Shown: one piece after another, positions 52,679-62,045 of the stretch
Numbering within the stretch: the stretch's first letter is position 1
How the letters are laid out: each line of letters begins with the position of its first letter
Source: Sphingopyxis sp. MSC1_008
GTDB taxonomy: Bacteria > Pseudomonadota > Alphaproteobacteria > Sphingomonadales > Sphingomonadaceae
Length of the DNA: 64,000 bases
Direction of reading: 5' to 3'
Assembly (NCBI RefSeq): GCF_023197165.1
Contig: NZ_JALPRD010000010.1
Span: 1-64,000 of the forward strand
Position numbers and translations under genes: made by a program
Notes under the pieces: generated by a model
What the model saw: the letters and a program-made list of their open reading frames with translations, nothing else
What the model was told of the DNA's origin: nothing
The model's database searches: none

Positions 52679-53620
52679 ATGAAACATCTGCTCCTGTTGG
52701 CCGCCCTGGCCGCGTCGTTCGTCCTTCCTGTCTATGGCGCGGAGCCCGCACCAATCCCATCGCCGGGAGAGATCGCCGCTGCGGCGCCGGCGAGCGACTG
52801 GATCGTCATCGCACCGTCGGACCTGCTGGTAATGGACCTCGAGCCCGACGCGACGGGCGAGCCGCGCCGCGTCGTCATCCAGCTGATGCCCGCGCCATTC
52901 AGTCAGGGATGGATCGGCAATATCCGCAAGCTCGCCGCCGCGCACTGGTGGGACGGGACGAGTATCAACCGGGTGCAGGACAATTATGTCGCGCAATGGG
53001 GTGATGCGACCGAGAAGAAGGCCTTGCCGGCGGGTTTAGCGGTGGTGCCCGAGGGTGAATATGTCGTCAGCCGCGCGGGCGCCGCTGCGTGGGACGCGGC
53101 GAGGGCGATGCAACGTTCGGCGCCGCTCATTCCAGACCCTTATGCGTCCAGCCAGGCCCTTTGGGGCTGGCCGGTCGGTCGTGGCAAGGACGGCGAACTA
53201 TGGCCCGTCCATTGCTATGGCGCCGTCGGCGTTGGCCGCAATATGTCGCCCGATACCGGGTCGGGGGCAGAGCTATACGCCGTCATTGGTCACGCGCCCC
53301 GCCATCTCGACCGTAATATTGCGGTCGTCGGCCGAGTGGTCAGCGGGATCGAGCATCTGTCGAGCCTGCCGCGCGGGACGGGGGCGCTCGGCTTTTACGA
53401 GGATGCGACCGAACGCGTCGGGATCACCTCGATTCGCGTTGCTACCGAGCTGCCCACCGCAGACCAGCCACGCTTCGAATATCTGTCGACCGAAAGCGAC
53501 AGCTTTGCGCGCTATGCCGATGCGCGGCAGAATCGGCGCGATCCCTTTTTCATCAAGCCCGCGGGTGGCGCCGATATTTGCAACATCCCGGTGCCCGTCC
53601 GTCCGGTCGCCGCGAAGTAG
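52679..53620 (+). CDS. secreted cyclophilin-type peptidyl-prolyl isomerase
   Basis: The 313-residue protein starts MKHLLLLAALAASFVLPVYG with a signal peptide. A cyclophilin domain follows at about residues 60-260: VVIQLMPAPFSQGWIGNIRKLAAAHWWDGTSINRVQDNYVAQWGD, HCYGAVGVGRN, GSGAELYAVIGHAPRHLDRNIAVVGRVVSGIEHL. It is probably a periplasmic proline isomerase that helps fold exported proteins. The start is set after tRNA-Ser; the longer frame reads through the tRNA and was rejected. Confidence 0.88.
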   Translation: MKHLLLLAALAASFVLPVYGAEPAPIPSPGEIAAAAPASDWIVIAPSDLLVMDLEPDATGEPRRVVIQLMPAPFSQGWIGNIRKLAAAHWWDGTSINRVQDNYVAQWGDATEKKALPAGLAVVPEGEYVVSRAGAAAWDAARAMQRSAPLIPDPYASSQALWGWPVGRGKDGELWPVHCYGAVGVGRNMSPDTGSGAELYAVIGHAPRHLDRNIAVVGRVVSGIEHLSSLPRGTGALGFYEDATERVGITSIRVATELPTADQPRFEYLSTESDSFARYADARQNRRDPFFIKPAGGADICNIPVPVRPVAAK

Positions 53621-53624
53621 TTCC

Positions 53625-53939
53625 TTGAAGGATTTCACCGTCACGACGCCGCTGTGGCGCTGGCAATCGGCGACCGCGCCCGCTGCCTGGTTCTTTGTGA
53701 CCATCGCGGGCGACGCCGCCGACGGGATTCGCATGGCGGCGATGACCGGCCAGTGGCTTGATGGTCGCAAGGGATTCGGATCGGCGCGCGTGGAGGCCGT
53801 GATCGGCGACACGCGCTGGAAAACCTCGGTCTTTCCGCACAAGGAAAGTGGCGGTTGGCTGCTGCCGGTCAAGGCGATGGTGCGAAAAGCCGAGGGGCTT
53901 GTTGAGGGCGATCCGGTGACCGTGACCGTCAATCTTTAG
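53625..53939 (+). CDS. DUF1905 domain protein
   Basis: The 104-residue product starts at TTG 53625 (LKDFTVTTPLWRWQSATAPA). It continues AWFFVTIAGDAADGIRMAAM and KGFGSARVEAVIGDTRWKTSVFPHKESGGWLLPVKAMVRKAEGL, the complete DUF1905 beta-barrel pattern. It begins 4 bp after the cyclophilin stop and is probably cotranscribed. No ATG or GTG exists in frame within the plausible range. The role of the family is unknown; it often accompanies YdeI-like domains. Confidence 0.75.
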   Translation: MKDFTVTTPLWRWQSATAPAAWFFVTIAGDAADGIRMAAMTGQWLDGRKGFGSARVEAVIGDTRWKTSVFPHKESGGWLLPVKAMVRKAEGLVEGDPVTVTVNL

Positions 53940-54069
53940 GCGGATTTTCGATCTTCGCTTCGCGGGCCTGCGCCTTGCGTTTGCGCAGATTGTCGCGCAG
54001 CGCCTCGGCGAGGCGGCGTTCACGTTCGATGTCGGCGGGGGAGGGCGTCTTGCTCACGCAGCGAGCCAT
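53929..54069 (-). CDS. 46-residue charged hypothetical protein
   Basis: Read on the minus strand from ATG 54069, MARCVSKTPSPADIERERRL continues AEALRDNLRKRKAQAREAKIENPPKD. GTG 54057 (VSKTPSPADI) is an alternative start. The highly charged helix with RRLAEALRDNLRKRKAQ is a recurrent small-protein style in sphingomonads. Its 3' end overlaps the convergent DUF1905 gene by 11 bp. Function unknown. Confidence 0.55.
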   Translation of the reverse strand: MARCVSKTPSPADIERERRLAEALRDNLRKRKAQAREAKIENPPKD

Positions 54070-54175
54070 GCCCGTGAAATTGCCGCATCGTCAAGCCTCG
54101 CACCTTGACAGGCGAAGGGCACCCCGCCATAGGCCGCGCCTGCCCGGCGAACATCCGTTTGCGGGCGTCCCGGTT

Positions 54176-54250
54176 GCTGCTGTAGCTCAGTGGTAGAGCG
54201 CGTCATTGGTAATGACGAGGTCGACAGTTCAATCCTGTCCAGCAGCACCA
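54176..54250 (+). tRNA. tRNA-Thr(GGT)
   Basis: The 75-nt gene has acceptor GCTGCTG/CAGCAGC, D-arm GCTCAGTGGTAGAGC, anticodon loop TTGGTAA (anticodon GGT), T-loop TTCAATC and an encoded CCA. It reads ACC/ACT codons. The convergent LysR gene ends 8 bp downstream. Confidence 0.97.
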
Positions 54251-54257
54251 TTTTCAA

Positions 54258-55136
54258 TCAAATCTTCGCGGCGAGCAACCAGTCGTGGAATAGTTTGACC
54301 GCCGGCTGGCGCAGCGCGCGCGGGCGGCACACGAACCAATAGCTGTACGGGCTGTCGACATCGAAATCGAACAGGCGGACGAGGCGCGGGTCGTGCGCAT
54401 CGTCGAAATGATGGCCGTGCATGAAGGCGACGCCGATACCCTGCGCTGCGGCCTCGAGCATCAAGGGTCCCGAATCGAAATAATCGATCCCGGCGGGCTC
54501 CAGATAAGGCATGCCGATCGCCTTTTTCCACTCGGCGAAGGTCTCCGGCATTTCGCGGTGGAGCAGGACGGTCATCCGCTGCATCTGTTCGGGCACGGTG
54601 ATTGCGCGATCGCCGTCGGTCAGCGTGCGCGACGCAATCGGAAACACCTTGTCCTGATCGAGCCGCGCGGCATAGAGCACGGGGTCAATGGAGCGGGCGA
54701 GGGCGATCGCGGCATCGATGCCGTCGCCCAGGCGGGCTTCGGCGTGCGACATGGTGTCGATGTCGATATGCAGTTTGGGGTGCTGGCGCCGAAGCTCGGG
54801 AAGCCGCGGGAACAGGCGCTGCTGCGCGAAGAGCGGCAGGACGTTAAGATGCAGGCGCAGCGAAGCATCGGGGCTGCCGACCTGTTCGATCACGTTGCGC
54901 AGTTCGTCGAGAATCGGGGACAATTGTTCGTGCAGCGCGCGGCCCGCTTCCGTCAGGCCGAGCCCGTGGTGGTGGCGATTGAACAGAGGGCGGCCGACGG
55001 TATGCTCAAGCGTCTGTATCCGTCGCGACAGCGCGGGCATCGACAGGCCGAGTTCGATCGCGGCCGCTTTGACCGTGCCGTGACGGGCGACCTCGAGAAA
55101 GGCTTCCATGCTGCTGATGGGGGGAAGGCGTGGCAT
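54258..55136 (-). CDS. LysR-type transcriptional regulator
   Basis: The 292-residue protein starts MPRLPPISSMEAFLEVARHG with the winged helix-turn-helix (GTVKAAAIELGLSMPALSRRIQTLEHTVGRPLF). The periplasmic-binding-like effector domain follows (LRLHLNVLPLFAQQRLFPRLPELRRQHPKL, ending with VCRPRALRQPAVKLFHDWL). It resembles the GcvA-type subgroup. Its effector and targets are unknown; it is divergent from the Cdc48-type gene with 152 bp between. The ORF extension to 55391 overlaps that gene and was rejected. Confidence 0.88.
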   Translation of the reverse strand: MPRLPPISSMEAFLEVARHGTVKAAAIELGLSMPALSRRIQTLEHTVGRPLFNRHHHGLGLTEAGRALHEQLSPILDELRNVIEQVGSPDASLRLHLNVLPLFAQQRLFPRLPELRRQHPKLHIDIDTMSHAEARLGDGIDAAIALARSIDPVLYAARLDQDKVFPIASRTLTDGDRAITVPEQMQRMTVLLHREMPETFAEWKKAIGMPYLEPAGIDYFDSGPLMLEAAAQGIGVAFMHGHHFDDAHDPRLVRLFDFDVDSPYSYWFVCRPRALRQPAVKLFHDWLLAAKI

Positions 55137-55288
55137 CGGTTGCCGATGATGACATGACCTTGCCAGACATGCCAGAATTTTGTGCAGTGCGTCATAAAAG
55201 GACGGAGCCGCGGGAGAGCGTGAGGGGTCGTAAATAGGGAACGACCACCCTATCTTCGGCATTCTGACTATTTTGCGGGAGACACGCC

Positions 55289-57610
55289 TTGGCCGACGCA
55301 GCGGTAAAAGAAAAACAGGTAAAACTGCAGGTGGCGAACGCCCGTGCCGAAGAAAGCGGGGGAGGAATAGCCCGTATTCCGCGCTCCGCAATGGCCGAAC
55401 TTGGCGTCACCGAAGGCGACATCGTCCAAATCAGCGGCAAGCGCGAGACAGCCTCGCGCGTCGTGCTACCCTATGCCGAGGATGAGGGGCTGGAAGTCAT
55501 CCGCCTCGACGGCCTGCAGCGCGCCAATGCCGGCGCGGGCGCAGGCGACATGGTCGTGCTCAGCCGCGTTGAACCGCGCCCCGCAACGCGCGTCATCTTC
55601 GCCCCGGCGCAGCAGAATCTCCGCCTGCAGGGTTCGACCAATGCCTTGAAGCGCAGCTTTTTCGGCCGCCCGCTCGTCGCGGGTGATACCGTCGCGACCG
55701 CCGGACAGCAGCGACTGGAGTCCGGCGACATGCCGCCGCAGCTTCGTCAGATGCTCAATGCGCCAGCCTATGCACTCGCCGAAGTGCGCCTGCTCGTCGT
55801 ATCGGCGACCCCCAAGGGAATCGTCTTCATCGACGAGAATACCGAAATCGAACTGCTACCTGAATATCAGGAGCCGCATGACGCGCGCCGCACCGACGTT
55901 ACCTATGACGATCTCGGCGGGCTCGGCGATACGATCGACCAACTTCGCGAGATGGTCGAACTGCCGCTGCGTTATCCCGAACTGTTCCAGCGCCTCGGCG
56001 TCGATCCACCACGCGGGGTGCTGCTGCATGGGCCGCCGGGAACGGGCAAGACGCGGCTGGCGCGCGCCGTCGCCAACGAAAGCGACGCGCAATTTTTCCT
56101 GATCAACGGCCCCGAAATCATGGGCAGCGCCTATGGCGAATCCGAAAAGCGGCTGCGCGACGTGTTCGAGCAGGCGGCAAAGGCAGCGCCGTCGATCCTG
56201 TTCATCGACGAAATCGATTCGATCGCGCCCAAACGAGGGCAGGTTCAGGGCGAGGCTGAAAAGCGCCTCGTTGCGCAGTTGCTGACGCTGATGGATGGGC
56301 TGGAGCCGCGGACGAACCTGGTCGTCATTGCGGCGACCAACCGTCCCGACGCGATCGACGAGGCGCTGCGACGTCCGGGCCGTTTTGACCGCGAGATCGT
56401 GATCGGCGTTCCCGACGAGAGCGGGCGACGCGAGATATTGGGCATCCACACCCGCGGCATGCCGCTGGCCGAGAATGTCGACCTTGCGGAACTTGCGCGC
56501 ACGACCTTTGGCTTTGTCGGCGCCGATATGGCGGCGCTGACCCGCGAAGCCGCGATCGAAGCGGTGCGCCGGATCATGCCCAAGCTCGACCTGGCGGAAG
56601 GTACAATCCCGCCCGAGGTGCTCGAGGAATTGCGCGTCACGCGCGAGGATTTCAATAACGCGCTGAAACGCGTCCAGCCATCGGCGATGCGTGAAGTGAT
56701 GGTGCAGGCGCCGAAAACACGGTGGAGCGACATCGGCGGGCTCGACGCCGCGCGCGACAAACTGATCGAGGGGATCGAGCTGCCGCTTAAGAACCCCGCG
56801 GCGTTCCGTCGGCTCGGCATTCGTCCGGCGAAGGGCTTCCTGCTTTATGGACCCCCCGGAACCGGCAAGACCCTGCTGGCGAAAGCGGCGGCGCGCGAAT
56901 CTGATGCGAACTTCATCTCGATCAAATCGTCGGATCTACTGTCGAAATGGTACGGCGAGAGCGAGCAGCAGATCGCGCGTCTGTTTGCCCGCGCGCGTGC
57001 GGTTGCCCCGACGATCATCTTCATCGACGAGCTCGACAGCCTGGTGCCTGCGCGCGGCAGCGGGACGTCGGGCGAGCCGCAGGTGACCGAACGTGTCGTG
57101 AACACGATCCTCGCCGAGATGGACGGAATCGAGGAGATGCAGTCCGTCGTCGTCATCGGTGCGACCAACCGGCCGAACCTGATAGATCCGGCGTTGCTGC
57201 GCCCCGGGCGCCTCGACGAGCTCATCTATGTCGCGGTGCCCGACAAGGAAGGACGCCGCCGCATTCTCGAAATCCAGACCGGCAAGATGCCGCTGGCGAA
57301 GGATGTCGATCTCGCCGCGCTTGCAGAAAGGTCGGATCGTTTCACCGGCGCCGACCTTGAGGATCTGACGCGGCGTGCCGGGCTTGCCGCGCTCAAGCGG
57401 TCGCTCGACAGTGACACGGTGACGATGGAGGATTTCGAGGCGGCGCTGAAGGATACCCGTGCGTCGGTGACCGAAGCGATGGAAAGGGATTATGAAAAGA
57501 TCCAGGGTGAGATCAAGCAGGCTGCGATGAGCGTCGATCCGATCGGCTTCTTCGCGCCCGGCATGCTCAAGCCTGTTCGCGAGCGCAAGCACGACGGCGC
57601 GGCCGACTAA
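55289..57610 (+). CDS. Cdc48/VCP-type AAA ATPase
   Basis: The 773-residue protein starts at TTG 55289 ([15 protein letters not shown]). It has the Cdc48 N-terminal double-psi barrel (about residues 5-190: [32 protein letters not shown]). Two AAA domains follow. D1 has [15 protein letters not shown] and [15 protein letters not shown]2 has [15 protein letters not shown] and [15 protein letters not shown]. Arginine fingers of type RPGRFDRE are present. Such proteins use ATP to unfold or remodel protein complexes. The overall design is the archaeal/eukaryotic one, found in some bacteria. It stops 4 bp inside the convergent MFS gene. Confidence 0.93.
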   Translation: MADAAVKEKQVKLQVANARAEESGGGIARIPRSAMAELGVTEGDIVQISGKRETASRVVLPYAEDEGLEVIRLDGLQRANAGAGAGDMVVLSRVEPRPATRVIFAPAQQNLRLQGSTNALKRSFFGRPLVAGDTVATAGQQRLESGDMPPQLRQMLNAPAYALAEVRLLVVSATPKGIVFIDENTEIELLPEYQEPHDARRTDVTYDDLGGLGDTIDQLREMVELPLRYPELFQRLGVDPPRGVLLHGPPGTGKTRLARAVANESDAQFFLINGPEIMGSAYGESEKRLRDVFEQAAKAAPSILFIDEIDSIAPKRGQVQGEAEKRLVAQLLTLMDGLEPRTNLVVIAATNRPDAIDEALRRPGRFDREIVIGVPDESGRREILGIHTRGMPLAENVDLAELARTTFGFVGADMAALTREAAIEAVRRIMPKLDLAEGTIPPEVLEELRVTREDFNNALKRVQPSAMREVMVQAPKTRWSDIGGLDAARDKLIEGIELPLKNPAAFRRLGIRPAKGFLLYGPPGTGKTLLAKAAARESDANFISIKSSDLLSKWYGESEQQIARLFARARAVAPTIIFIDELDSLVPARGSGTSGEPQVTERVVNTILAEMDGIEEMQSVVVIGATNRPNLIDPALLRPGRLDELIYVAVPDKEGRRRILEIQTGKMPLAKDVDLAALAERSDRFTGADLEDLTRRAGLAALKRSLDSDTVTMEDFEAALKDTRASVTEAMERDYEKIQGEIKQAAMSVDPIGFFAPGMLKPVRERKHDGAAD

Positions 57611-58920
57611 ATCTGTTGTTCCTTGGGCTGGTTCGGCTTCAGCGCCGACCAGCCCCACAGGACCAGCCAGCCGCAAAAACCCGCCATCAGACCGTAGGCG
57701 ACCATCGGGTGCCAATTGTAAAGCAGCACGCCGACCGCGGGTGATATGATATAGGCCGACCCGTTGATCGACGCGGTCATCCCCGCGACGCTGCCCTGAT
57801 CGCGGCGCGGAACCGATAGCGATGCGCCCGCGGTGAAGCCGGGGCGGAATAGCCCGAAGCCGAGCGATGCAAGCGCGAAGCCGATGATGATGCCGTGGAA
57901 GTCATAAGACAGGCCAGTCATCAACGTCCCGAGCCCGCCGAGACTGGCGCCGCAGAGCACGGCGGTGCGCGGCGACATCTTGAGCAGCGGGATCAGACCC
58001 CATTGCGAGAGCAGCGTCGCAAACGCACCCGCCATCAACACGATGCCCGTCATCGCGGCGCCCTCGTCGGGACGCAGGCGGAGGTGGAGGCGGTCGAGGA
58101 TCAGGAAGCCGATCACCCCGAGCATCATCGCCTGCGCCTGCCCGCCGAACAGGCCGGCGAGCAGCCATGGTCGAACGCGGGTGTCGGTCCAGCGGAGGGG
58201 AGGGGCATCGCTTGGGTCGAGCACCTGGTCTTCGGCTTCATCGGCCGCTGTCTGCGGCGACGCGCCGGTTGTCGGATAGGATACGATGGCGCCGCGCGCG
58301 GCAAAGCGCGGTACGTCGTCGGGCAAGCGCCAGCGCAGCGCGATCAATACGCCAAGGCCAATCAACGCAAAGACCAACAGGGGACCGGCGAGGCCGACGA
58401 TCGGCAGGATGAAGAAGGGGGCGATCGCAGGCCCGATGACGGTGCCGAGTCCGAAGGACGAGGAAACGAGCGAGAGTGCCTGCGTCCTTTGCGCAGGATC
58501 GGTGCGCGCGGCGACATAAGCCTGCACCGCCGGCGGCGACGCCGAGCCGAAGCCGCCGTAAAGGCTGCGAAACACCGCGAAGACGATAAAGGTGACGCCC
58601 GCAGCGAGATAGCCCTGGAGTCCGGCCCAGAGGGTAAGCCCGCACAAGGCCATCGACGACAGGAAACCGACAACGCCCAGCGCCATCAATGCCTTGCGGC
58701 CGCGCTTGTCCGACTGGCGCGCCCAATGCGGTGCGGTGAGCACCCAGAGCAACGCCGACCAGCTGAACGCTAGGCTGACCCAGACGTCGGGGATGCGCAA
58801 TTTGGCGCCGATCGCCGGCAGGATCGATTGCATCGCGGTGTTGCCCGCGGCGGCAACGAGCATCACCGCAAAGAGCACCGCCATACGGTCGGAGGGGATG
58901 GAATGCGATGTCGTCGCCAT
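57607..58920 (-). CDS. MFS transporter
   Basis: The 437-residue membrane protein MATTSHSIPSDRMAVLFAVM has about twelve helices. The major-facilitator motif between helices 2 and 3 is HWARQSDKRGRKALMALG. TetA-like features include SLVSSSFGLGTVIGPAIAPFFI in helix 5. It has a long charged central loop (VLDPSDAPPLRW). The substrate cannot be read from sequence; drug or metabolite efflux is plausible. It overlaps the convergent Cdc48 gene by 4 bp. Confidence 0.85.
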   Translation of the reverse strand: MATTSHSIPSDRMAVLFAVMLVAAAGNTAMQSILPAIGAKLRIPDVWVSLAFSWSALLWVLTAPHWARQSDKRGRKALMALGVVGFLSSMALCGLTLWAGLQGYLAAGVTFIVFAVFRSLYGGFGSASPPAVQAYVAARTDPAQRTQALSLVSSSFGLGTVIGPAIAPFFILPIVGLAGPLLVFALIGLGVLIALRWRLPDDVPRFAARGAIVSYPTTGASPQTAADEAEDQVLDPSDAPPLRWTDTRVRPWLLAGLFGGQAQAMMLGVIGFLILDRLHLRLRPDEGAAMTGIVLMAGAFATLLSQWGLIPLLKMSPRTAVLCGASLGGLGTLMTGLSYDFHGIIIGFALASLGFGLFRPGFTAGASLSVPRRDQGSVAGMTASINGSAYIISPAVGVLLYNWHPMVAYGLMAGFCGWLVLWGWSALKPNQPKEQQI

Positions 58921-59066
58921 GTTCGCCCCTCCTTGGCTTTGGTCGGTAACGCCGCCTCTCCCTACACGCGGGCGCCCCGCTGTCCAGAGTCAAGACAGAC
59001 TCTTTCCTTGCGCCCCGGCGCCGATTTTGCCACGCCTTTGGCAACCGCAACAACGCGAAAGCCATC

Positions 59067-59705
59067 ATGACCAATCCGCGGGCGCAGGCCCAAGAAACGA
59101 AACCCCCGCTGGGCCGCCGGCTTCGCGTGGGGCTCAAGCGCTTTTTCGGGCCGTGGGGCATGTTTGTCCGCGGCTTCATCAAGCATCCAGTCATGGTGGG
59201 ATCGATCGTACCGTCTTCGCCGACGCTGATCCGCCACATGCTGCGCCCCGTCGACTGGAAGAACACCAAGCTGTTCGTCGAATATGGGCCGGGCGTCGGC
59301 ACCTTCTGCCGCCCCATACTCGAACATATGGCGGGCGATGCGACGCTGATCGCGATCGACACGAACGAGGATTTCATCGACTATCTGCGCAAGGATATCC
59401 GCGACAGCCGCTTCATCGCGGTCCACGGATCGGCCTCCGACGTCGAAGAGATCGTACGCGCGCACGGCTTCGAGCACGCCGACTATGTCCTTTCGGGCTT
59501 GCCCTTTTCGACGCTCCCCACCGGCGTCGGCCCCGCGATCGCCGCCGCGACGCACCGCGTGCTTCGCCCCGGCGGCGCCTTTCTCGTCTATCAGTTCCGC
59601 GCCCGCGCGCGCGATTTCCTGGCCGTGCATTTCAACCGCATCGATAACGCGTTCGAATGGGTCAACGTCCCACCATGCTTCCTTTTCTGGGGCTGGAAGG
59701 ACTAG
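59067..59705 (+). CDS. phospholipid N-methyltransferase-like SAM methyltransferase
   Basis: The 212-residue protein has an amphipathic N-terminal region (RRLRVGLKRFFGPWGMFVRGFIKHPVMVGSIVPSSPTLIRHM), typical of PmtA-like membrane-surface enzymes. SAM motif I is LFVEYGPGVGTFCRPIL, and the post-motif ADYVLSGLPFSTLP follows. PmtA converts phosphatidylethanolamine towards phosphatidylcholine. Its stop overlaps by 4 bp the end of a convergent cardiolipin-synthase-like gene, also a phospholipid enzyme. Confidence 0.8.
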   Translation: MTNPRAQAQETKPPLGRRLRVGLKRFFGPWGMFVRGFIKHPVMVGSIVPSSPTLIRHMLRPVDWKNTKLFVEYGPGVGTFCRPILEHMAGDATLIAIDTNEDFIDYLRKDIRDSRFIAVHGSASDVEEIVRAHGFEHADYVLSGLPFSTLPTGVGPAIAAATHRVLRPGGAFLVYQFRARARDFLAVHFNRIDNAFEWVNVPPCFLFWGWKD

Positions 59706-60949
59706 ACCTCGGGATCGGGATCGCCGAGCCCGAAGTTCAATTTCCGCGACACCGTATAATCGACGATGCCGACAACGAACCAGGCGAGCGTCCAGCGGAT
59801 GCGCGTCAGCCAGCTGGCGCGTGCCTTGTGCGAATTCGGTGTGATCACTTCGCTGTCGGGCCGCAGCCGGCCAAGGAAGTTGCGCATCTTTTCGGCAAAG
59901 CCCGCGTCGGCGATCCGCACCATGAGCTCGACGTTCACGAACAGGCTGCGGACATCGAAATTGGCCGACCCGATATAGACGACATCGTCGATGACGATCA
60001 GCTTCATGTGCAATTTGCAGGGCCGATATTCCCAGACTTCGGCGGTCTTGCGCAGCAAATAGCCATAAAGCAGCCGCGACGCGCCGATCGTCGCCGGATT
60101 GTCCGACTTGCCCGCCATCACAAACCGCGCCCGCCCGCGCCGCGCGACGCGCCCGAGGCGGCGGAGCATGCCTTGGCCCGGGGAAAAATAGGCCATCGCC
60201 ATGTCGAGTTGCCGCGCGTTTTCCAAGTCGGCGCGCACGGCGCGGGCCCATGGCGACAACCGCTGGGTCGGGCCGCCGACGAGCCATGATACCGCGCCGG
60301 CTCCGACGGTCCATTCACGGATCATCCGCCGCAGCATCAACAGCTTGCCATCGTCGTTGACGGTATAGTCGTGAATCTCCGCGAACCATCGCGCCGCGCG
60401 GGCGACGCTCGGCCCCTTGACGATCATCCCGATGTCGAACCAGCAGTCGCTGCGCGGCGGGCTCAGATAATCATTGGCGATGTTGAAGCCGCCGGTCACC
60501 GCGATGTATTCGTCGATCAGGATCAATTTCTGGTGGTTGCGGATCAAATAGGTCGAGCGCCAGCGGCGCGAGAAGAAGGTGATGCTGCCGCCGGCTTCGC
60601 GAAGCGGGGCGAACAGGCCGTCGGGCGTGTCCCCCGACCCAAAGCTGTCGATGACCGCACGCACACGAACGCCGCGCTTTGCGGCAACCAGCAAAGCGTC
60701 GACGATGCACACGCCCGCGGCATCACCCTCGAAAATGTACATGATGATGTCGATGCTGTGCGCTGCGCCGTTGATAAGGTCGAGCAGCCGGGTCAGCCGT
60801 TCGCCGCCGTCGAAGATCAACTCGAGCCGGTGACCAGCCACGTCCGCCGTCAGTCGTTCGGACAAGTCGACGGGTGCGCAGGCTTCGGTCATCAACCGCT
60901 CATAGGCCGGTGTCCGCAAAGCCCGCAAGGGCAGCGCTTTGATTGACAT
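59702..60949 (-). CDS. cls: cardiolipin synthase-like phospholipase D protein
   Basis: The 415-residue protein has two HKD motifs of the PLD superfamily: NHQKLILIDEYIAVTGGFN near residue 140 and LHMKLIVIDDVVYIGSANFD near 315. The ClsB-like pattern HSIDIIMYIFEGDAAGVCIVDALLVAAKRGV precedes the first. It lacks the N-terminal transmembrane pair of ClsA, so it is closer to the ClsB/C type. It likely transfers phosphatidyl groups to form cardiolipin. Convergent with the methyltransferase gene. Confidence 0.85.
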   Translation of the reverse strand: MSIKALPLRALRTPAYERLMTEACAPVDLSERLTADVAGHRLELIFDGGERLTRLLDLINGAAHSIDIIMYIFEGDAAGVCIVDALLVAAKRGVRVRAVIDSFGSGDTPDGLFAPLREAGGSITFFSRRWRSTYLIRNHQKLILIDEYIAVTGGFNIANDYLSPPRSDCWFDIGMIVKGPSVARAARWFAEIHDYTVNDDGKLLMLRRMIREWTVGAGAVSWLVGGPTQRLSPWARAVRADLENARQLDMAMAYFSPGQGMLRRLGRVARRGRARFVMAGKSDNPATIGASRLLYGYLLRKTAEVWEYRPCKLHMKLIVIDDVVYIGSANFDVRSLFVNVELMVRIADAGFAEKMRNFLGRLRPDSEVITPNSHKARASWLTRIRWTLAWFVVGIVDYTVSRKLNFGLGDPDPEV

Positions 60950-61031
60950 GTAGGGGCTGGGCTGCTAGCGCGCAGCGCTTGCCGCCACGCCCCTCCAAAG
61001 GGCTGGCCTCTCCTATACCTAAGGAAACAAT

Positions 61032-61376
61032 ATGGCCCGCGTTACCGTCGAGGATTGCGTCGACAAAGTTCCCAACCGTTTCGACCTGGTCCTGCTCTCC
61101 GCGCATCGCGCGCGCGAGATTTCGGGTGGCTCGGAGCTGACCGTCGATCGCGACCGCGACAAGAACCCCGTCGTCGCGCTGCGCGAGATCGCGGAACAGA
61201 CCGTGCGTCCGAAAGACCTCAAGGAAACGCTGGTCGGTTCGATGCAGAAGGTCGTCGTCGACGATGACGATACGCCCGATGAAATCAGCTCGATCAGCCG
61301 CTCGGCCGAAGCGCTTCGCCTGACCGCAGCTGCGCCGCCGCGCAGCCCCGCGGGCGGTGGCAGCGACTTCGAATAA
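61032..61376 (+). CDS. rpoZ: RNA polymerase omega subunit
   Basis: The 114-residue protein starts [20 protein letters not shown]. Core omega motifs are ARVTVEDC and [14 protein letters not shown], followed by the [12 protein letters not shown] helix. It wraps the beta' C-terminus and helps assembly and (p)ppGpp binding. The acidic and Gly/Pro-rich tail is typical of alphaproteobacteria. A good terminator follows at 61402. Confidence 0.96.
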   Translation: MARVTVEDCVDKVPNRFDLVLLSAHRAREISGGSELTVDRDRDKNPVVALREIAEQTVRPKDLKETLVGSMQKVVVDDDDTPDEISSISRSAEALRLTAAAPPRSPAGGGSDFE

Positions 61377-61401
61377 GCACTGCTCAATCTGATCACCAAG
61401 G

Positions 61402-61430
61402 GGGCCGCAGGAAACTGCGGCCCTTCTTGT
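61402..61430 (+). terminator. terminator after rpoZ
   Basis: GGGCCGCAG (61402-61410) and CTGCGGCCC (61415-61423) form a perfect 9-bp stem with a GAAA tetraloop, followed by TTCTTGT. It ends the rpoZ transcript and lies just beyond the convergent DUF3800 gene's stop. Confidence 0.8.
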
Positions 61431-61431
61431 G

Positions 61432-62037
61432 TCAATCGACGTTGGTCAGCTCGGCGATGCGAATGGCTTTCGACGCCAGCATCGGTTCGATGATGCGCTG
61501 GATGCGATAGGCGCGCGGCGAACTGACGGTGATATTGAACAGGCTGTTCGCGATCACATCGGCGATCTGGACTCCGTCGCTGCGCTTGCTGTCGGCCAGC
61601 GACGCGCGGCCCCATTGGCCGAGCCCCTCCTGTATCTCTTCGCGTACATGCGAGAGAATCTTCGGATCATAGCGCCCGTCGTCGATCACGACGTCGGTAC
61701 AGACACCGCCGGTTTCGGGCAGCCAGTGGCCGACCGCGCTGTTGAGCAAGGCGCCATAGAGCGCGAGGTCGCTGGGCAGGGTGCCCCCGGGGTTTTGGGC
61801 GAGCTTGTCGCGTTCGGCGACGGCCACCCAGGCGCGGCCGCCGGCGCGGTCGAAGAGTTCGAGCAGATAGGCGCGCTCGACGATGCTGATCCGGCTGCCC
61901 TTAAGCTCGCCGCGCAGCCCGGTCACGCTGCGAAAGCGCGCGTGGATGTCGGCCGCGGCCTTGGGTGTCAGCATCACCGCCGAAAAGGTCATCGCTCCGG
62001 CGTTGAGACCGCCAGATTCATCGCAATAAATGGTCAT
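61432..62037 (-). CDS. DUF3800 protein
   Basis: The 201-residue protein starts MTIYCDESGGLNAGAMTFSA. The Asp and Glu of the early YCDESG motif and the late ADSKRSDGVQIADVIANSLF segment are the RNase-H-like acidic residues of DUF3800. A nuclease-like activity is inferred for the family. It lies 8 bp after the secreted protein at 62046 on the same strand. Some homologues are linked to defence or mobile elements, but here the context is chromosomal. Confidence 0.8.
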   Translation of the reverse strand: MTIYCDESGGLNAGAMTFSAVMLTPKAAADIHARFRSVTGLRGELKGSRISIVERAYLLELFDRAGGRAWVAVAERDKLAQNPGGTLPSDLALYGALLNSAVGHWLPETGGVCTDVVIDDGRYDPKILSHVREEIQEGLGQWGRASLADSKRSDGVQIADVIANSLFNITVSSPRAYRIQRIIEPMLASKAIRIAELTNVD

Positions 62038-62045
62038 CTAGCCGA

